Origin: Bauldia sp.
Lineage (GTDB): Bacteria; Pseudomonadota; Alphaproteobacteria; Rhizobiales; Kaistiaceae
Assembly (NCBI GenBank): GCA_028284325.1
Contig: JANQRX010000008.1
Location: 62,001 to 126,000, forward strand
Direction of reading: 5' to 3'
DNA: 64,000 nucleotides
The notes beneath the pieces were generated by a model. The model saw only the letters and a list, made by a program, of their open reading frames with translations. It was not told the DNA's origin and made no database searches. The position numbers and the translations under genes are program-made. Shown piece after piece: positions 61,765-64,000 of the stretch; position 1 is the stretch's first letter, and every line of letters begins with the position of its first letter.

Positions 61765-62715
61765 GTGCTGAGGACTGCCGCTCCATATCTGCGGTTCTTC
61801 CTGATCCTTTGGATCGTCGTTACCGTCGTCTTCATCTCCCTCCGGCTGGCACCAGGGGACCCGGCAGTTCTGCTGCTGGGTCCCACGGCCGGGCGCCAGG
61901 ACGTGGCGGAGAACCTCGCGGACATCCGCGAGCGCTACGGGCTCGACCGGCCGATGATCGTCCAGTACGGCATCTATCTCACCGACATCGTCACCGGCGA
62001 CCTCGGCAACTCCAACCGATCCGACCGCCCGGTGATCGGGCTGATCGCCACCGCCGCGCCGGTGACCATCAACCTGATCCTGTTGTCGATCCTGGTGGCC
62101 ATCCCCATCGCCGTCTTCCTCGGGATGACGGCCGCGCGGTACCGGAACAGCCCGTATGACATCACGGTGCGCGGGGTGGCCACTTTGGCCATGGCCATCC
62201 CATCCTTCTGGATCGGGCTCCTGTTTCTCAACTTCTTTGCGATCAGCACGATCTGGCTGCCCGCGAGCGGCTACGCGCCACTGAGCGAGGACCCCCTGGG
62301 GTTCCTGCGGCACATGCTCCTGCCGGTGACGACGCTCGCCATCTATCTGGTCGGCACGCTCACCCGCTTCGTCTACACCGAGACCGCCGACACCCTCGAA
62401 CAGGACTACATCACCGTGTCGCGGGCCATGGGGATTCGCCCCAGAAGCCTCCTGTTCCGCTTTGCCGCCCGCAACTCGCTGACACCGATGATCATCGTCG
62501 TCGGAGTTGAGATCGGCACGCTGATCGGCGGCGCGGTGATCGTGGAGGAGGTCTTCGGTCTGCCGGGTCTCGGCCGGCTGCTCCTCAACGCCGTTCTCGG
62601 GCGCGATTATCCGCTGGTCCAGGGGTGCGTTCTGGCGATCACGGTCGCCGTCATCCTTCTCAATCTCCTGGCCGAGTTCATCTACCGGCGCCTCAATCCG
62701 CAGGCCGCCGAATGA
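61765..62715 (+). CDS. Dpp-type ABC transporter permease, DppB-like (block 9)
   Basis: A 316-residue permease. The first helix spans residues 9-27 (LRFFLILWIVVTVVFISL), then RLAPGDPAVLLLGP and RYGLDRPMIVQYGIYLTDIVTGDLGNS. The coupling loop is LEQDYITVSRAMGIRPRSLLFRFAARNSLTP-like, near residue 210. The start is a GTG at 61765, preceded by GAACGACGT repeated twice (61748-61756, 61758-61766). No hairpin separates it from the binding-protein gene, unlike at the other three importer operons. Confidence 0.9.
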   Translation: MLRTAAPYLRFFLILWIVVTVVFISLRLAPGDPAVLLLGPTAGRQDVAENLADIRERYGLDRPMIVQYGIYLTDIVTGDLGNSNRSDRPVIGLIATAAPVTINLILLSILVAIPIAVFLGMTAARYRNSPYDITVRGVATLAMAIPSFWIGLLFLNFFAISTIWLPASGYAPLSEDPLGFLRHMLLPVTTLAIYLVGTLTRFVYTETADTLEQDYITVSRAMGIRPRSLLFRFAARNSLTPMIIVVGVEIGTLIGGAVIVEEVFGLPGLGRLLLNAVLGRDYPLVQGCVLAITVAVILLNLLAEFIYRRLNPQAAE

Positions 62716-63533
62716 GCTTTCTGCCCCGATCACCGAGCGCCATTTTCCTGAGCACGGTCGGACTGCTGGCCGTGGTGGCCGCCGTCTTTCCGCAGTGGCT
62801 GACGCCCTACGATCCGACCGGGATCGACGTGACGGCCCTGTTGGCCGCACCGAGCTGGCGGCATCCGTTCGGGACCGACGAACTGGGCGCCGACGTGCTC
62901 GCCCGGGTCATCTACGGGGTTCGGCTGGAGCTCGCGATTGCGCTGGGCAGCGTGGTGCTTGCCGGCGTCGTCGCCATCCCGTGCGGGCTGCTGGCCGGCT
63001 ATCTCGGCGGCTGGGTCGACTGGGTGCTGACGCTTGTCGCCGACTCGATCCTGAGTTTCCCGATCGTCCTGTTCGCGGTGCTGATCGTGGCCAGCCTCGG
63101 CGCGTCCGTCGCCACGCTGATCGGCGTTCTGGGGTTCGTGTTCGTGCCGCGCATCTTCCGGCTGGTGCGCGGGCAGACACAGGTCATCCGCGCCACCGGT
63201 TTCGTGCGGGCCGCACGCGCCATGGGCGTGCGGACGCCGACCATCCTGGTCCGGCATATCCTGCCCAACATCCTCGGGCCGCTACTGGTCATCGTGCCCC
63301 AGCTCATGGCGATCGCCGTCCTGATCGAGGCGGGCCTCTCCTTCGTCGGTCTCGGCGTCCAGCCGCCCCAGATCTCGTGGGGATCGCTGCTGCTGGTGTC
63401 GAAGAACTACTACATCGCCGCCGCGTGGTATCCGCTGGCCGTGGGCACGGTGACCACGCTGGCCGCCGCGGCGCTCGTCTTCGGCGGCGATCTCGCGGCA
63501 GCGGCCGTCAATCCCTCGCGGAGGCGCGTGTGA
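62712..63533 (+). CDS. Dpp-type ABC transporter permease, DppC-like (block 9)
   Basis: A 273-residue permease: FLSTVGLLAVVAAVFPQWL forms the first helix; HPFGTDELGADVLARVIYGVRLEL near residue 57 and the coupling loop FVRAARAMGVRTPTILVRHILPNI near residue 175 are DppC landmarks; EAGLSFVGLGVQPPQISWGSLL follows. The ATG at 62712 overlaps the DppB-like stop (ATGA). The end overlaps the next gene's GTG. Confidence 0.92.
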   Translation: MSFLPRSPSAIFLSTVGLLAVVAAVFPQWLTPYDPTGIDVTALLAAPSWRHPFGTDELGADVLARVIYGVRLELAIALGSVVLAGVVAIPCGLLAGYLGGWVDWVLTLVADSILSFPIVLFAVLIVASLGASVATLIGVLGFVFVPRIFRLVRGQTQVIRATGFVRAARAMGVRTPTILVRHILPNILGPLLVIVPQLMAIAVLIEAGLSFVGLGVQPPQISWGSLLLVSKNYYIAAAWYPLAVGTVTTLAAAALVFGGDLAAAAVNPSRRRV

Positions 63534-64000
63534 GCGAGGTTCTGCTCGAAGCCGAGGACATCCGCATCCGCTTCGCCAAGCGCAGCGGCCGCAAGAACCA
63601 GGTCGTGCGGGCCGTCGACGGCCTGAGCTTTGCCGTCGACCCGGGCGAGACGTTCGGGCTGGTGGGCGAATCCGGCTCCGGCAAATCGACGGCCGGGAAC
63701 GCCGCCATCGGGTTGCAAGAGCTCTTTTCCGGCACGGTGCGCTACCGCGGCGAACCCATGCCCGTACCAGGCAGCGCGCGGTGGCGCGACCTGCGCCGCC
63801 AGTTGCAGGTGGTCTTTCAGGACCCGTTTTCGAGCCTCAATCCGCGCTGGACCATTCGGCAGGCACTGAGCGAACCGCTCAAGCTGCACGGGCTTGCAAG
63901 CGCGGAGGAACGCGACGGGGCGATCGCGCGCCTGCTGGAGCAGGTCGGCCTCGGCGCGGAGCTGGCGGCACGATACCCCGCGGCGCTGTCGGGCGGACAG
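63530..64000 (+). CDS. Dpp-type ABC transporter ATP-binding protein, N-terminal part (cut by window edge)
   Basis: The visible 157 residues contain Walker A GESGSGKST near residue 46, the Q-loop VFQDPFSSLNPRW near residue 97 and the beginning of the signature LSGGQ, where the window ends. The start is a GTG at 63530, overlapping the permease stop (GTGA). The N-terminus RIRFAKRSGRKNQVVRAVDGLSF suggests the DppF-like or a fused form; which one depends on sequence beyond the edge. Confidence 0.9.
   Translation, partial: MSEVLLEAEDIRIRFAKRSGRKNQVVRAVDGLSFAVDPGETFGLVGESGSGKSTAGNAAIGLQELFSGTVRYRGEPMPVPGSARWRDLRRQLQVVFQDPFSSLNPRWTIRQALSEPLKLHGLASAEERDGAIARLLEQVGLGAELAARYPAALSGGQ

Noticed and set aside
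61748..61766. 9-bp tandem direct repeat GAACGACGT before the DppB-like start
   Set aside because: Two copies with one spacer base in GC-rich DNA are likely chance or slippage; no regulatory meaning can be supported.

Overview
This 64 kb window is GC-rich, tightly packed DNA whose gene content (many ABC importers, a TAXI-type TRAP transporter, three ATP-dependent hydantoinase/oxoprolinase loci, several GntR-family regulators) points to a metabolically versatile alphaproteobacterium. That placement is an inference from gene content and codon style, since no rRNA or marker gene is present. I saw no tRNA, rRNA, CRISPR array, insertion sequence or phage gene. Almost everything is catabolic: blocks of regulator, importer and enzymes, each probably one transcript, with 1-17 bp start/stop overlaps throughout.

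Layout. (1) 1-7089, minus strand: a UTRA-type GntR regulator, a NitT/TauT-type ABC importer (ATPase, permease, binding protein), then a class I aldolase, a zinc-type dehydrogenase, an FGGY kinase and an aldehyde dehydrogenase that runs off the left edge. (2) 7575-16035, plus strand: hydantoinase locus I (hyuA, hyuB), a TAXI binding protein, a fused TRAP permease, and a 542-residue regulator in which an IclR transcription factor is fused to a cytoplasmic copy of the TAXI binding protein. (3) 16046-27007: a divergent FCD-type GntR regulator, then hydantoinase locus II (hyuA, hyuB, cupin) with a complete Dpp-type ABC importer. (4) 27286-29533: kbl-tdh threonine degradation, followed by a 22-codon remnant of a serine dehydratase gene. 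(5) 29670-37160, minus strand: a LacI-controlled sugar operon (binding protein, two permeases, a GH32/GH43-like hydrolase, an ATPase, a D-2-hydroxyacid dehydrogenase) headed by three overlapping operators. (6) 37309-40040, plus strand: an FMN hydroxyacid oxidase and a DUF3179 protein. (7) 40048-53903, minus strand: an 11-gene operon of hydantoinase locus III (M14 carboxypeptidase, FCD-type GntR, Dpp-type importer with a fused double ATPase, hyuA, two tandem hyuB, a small TIGR04076-like protein, an aldo/keto reductase). (8) 54071-59866, minus strand: amidohydrolase, class III aminotransferase, Gfo/Idh/MocA oxidoreductase, an unrecognised protein, a DSD1-type PLP enzyme and RidA. (9) 60242-64000, plus strand: a divergent Dpp-type importer, cut by the right edge inside the ABC signature motif of its ATPase.

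How the parts work together. Loci I-III all pair a HyuA/HyuB ATP-dependent lactam or cyclic-amide hydrolase with an importer, but the importer (TAXI-TRAP, five-gene Dpp, or Dpp with fused ATPase) and the regulator class differ each time, so the substrates probably differ. Block 8 reads as degradation of a hydroxy-amino acid or D-amino acid: the DSD1-type enzyme would release a reactive enamine that RidA clears, and the divergent importer in block 9 shares an operator-like sequence with it.

The most unusual item is the IclR-TAXI fusion: it looks like a one-component sensor that uses a copy of its own transporter's binding protein. Other notable non-coding signals are strong hairpins just downstream of four binding-protein genes (two with UACG loops), a cluster of perfect stems in the 485-base gap at 7090-7574, and palindromic operators matched to four of the regulatory regions.
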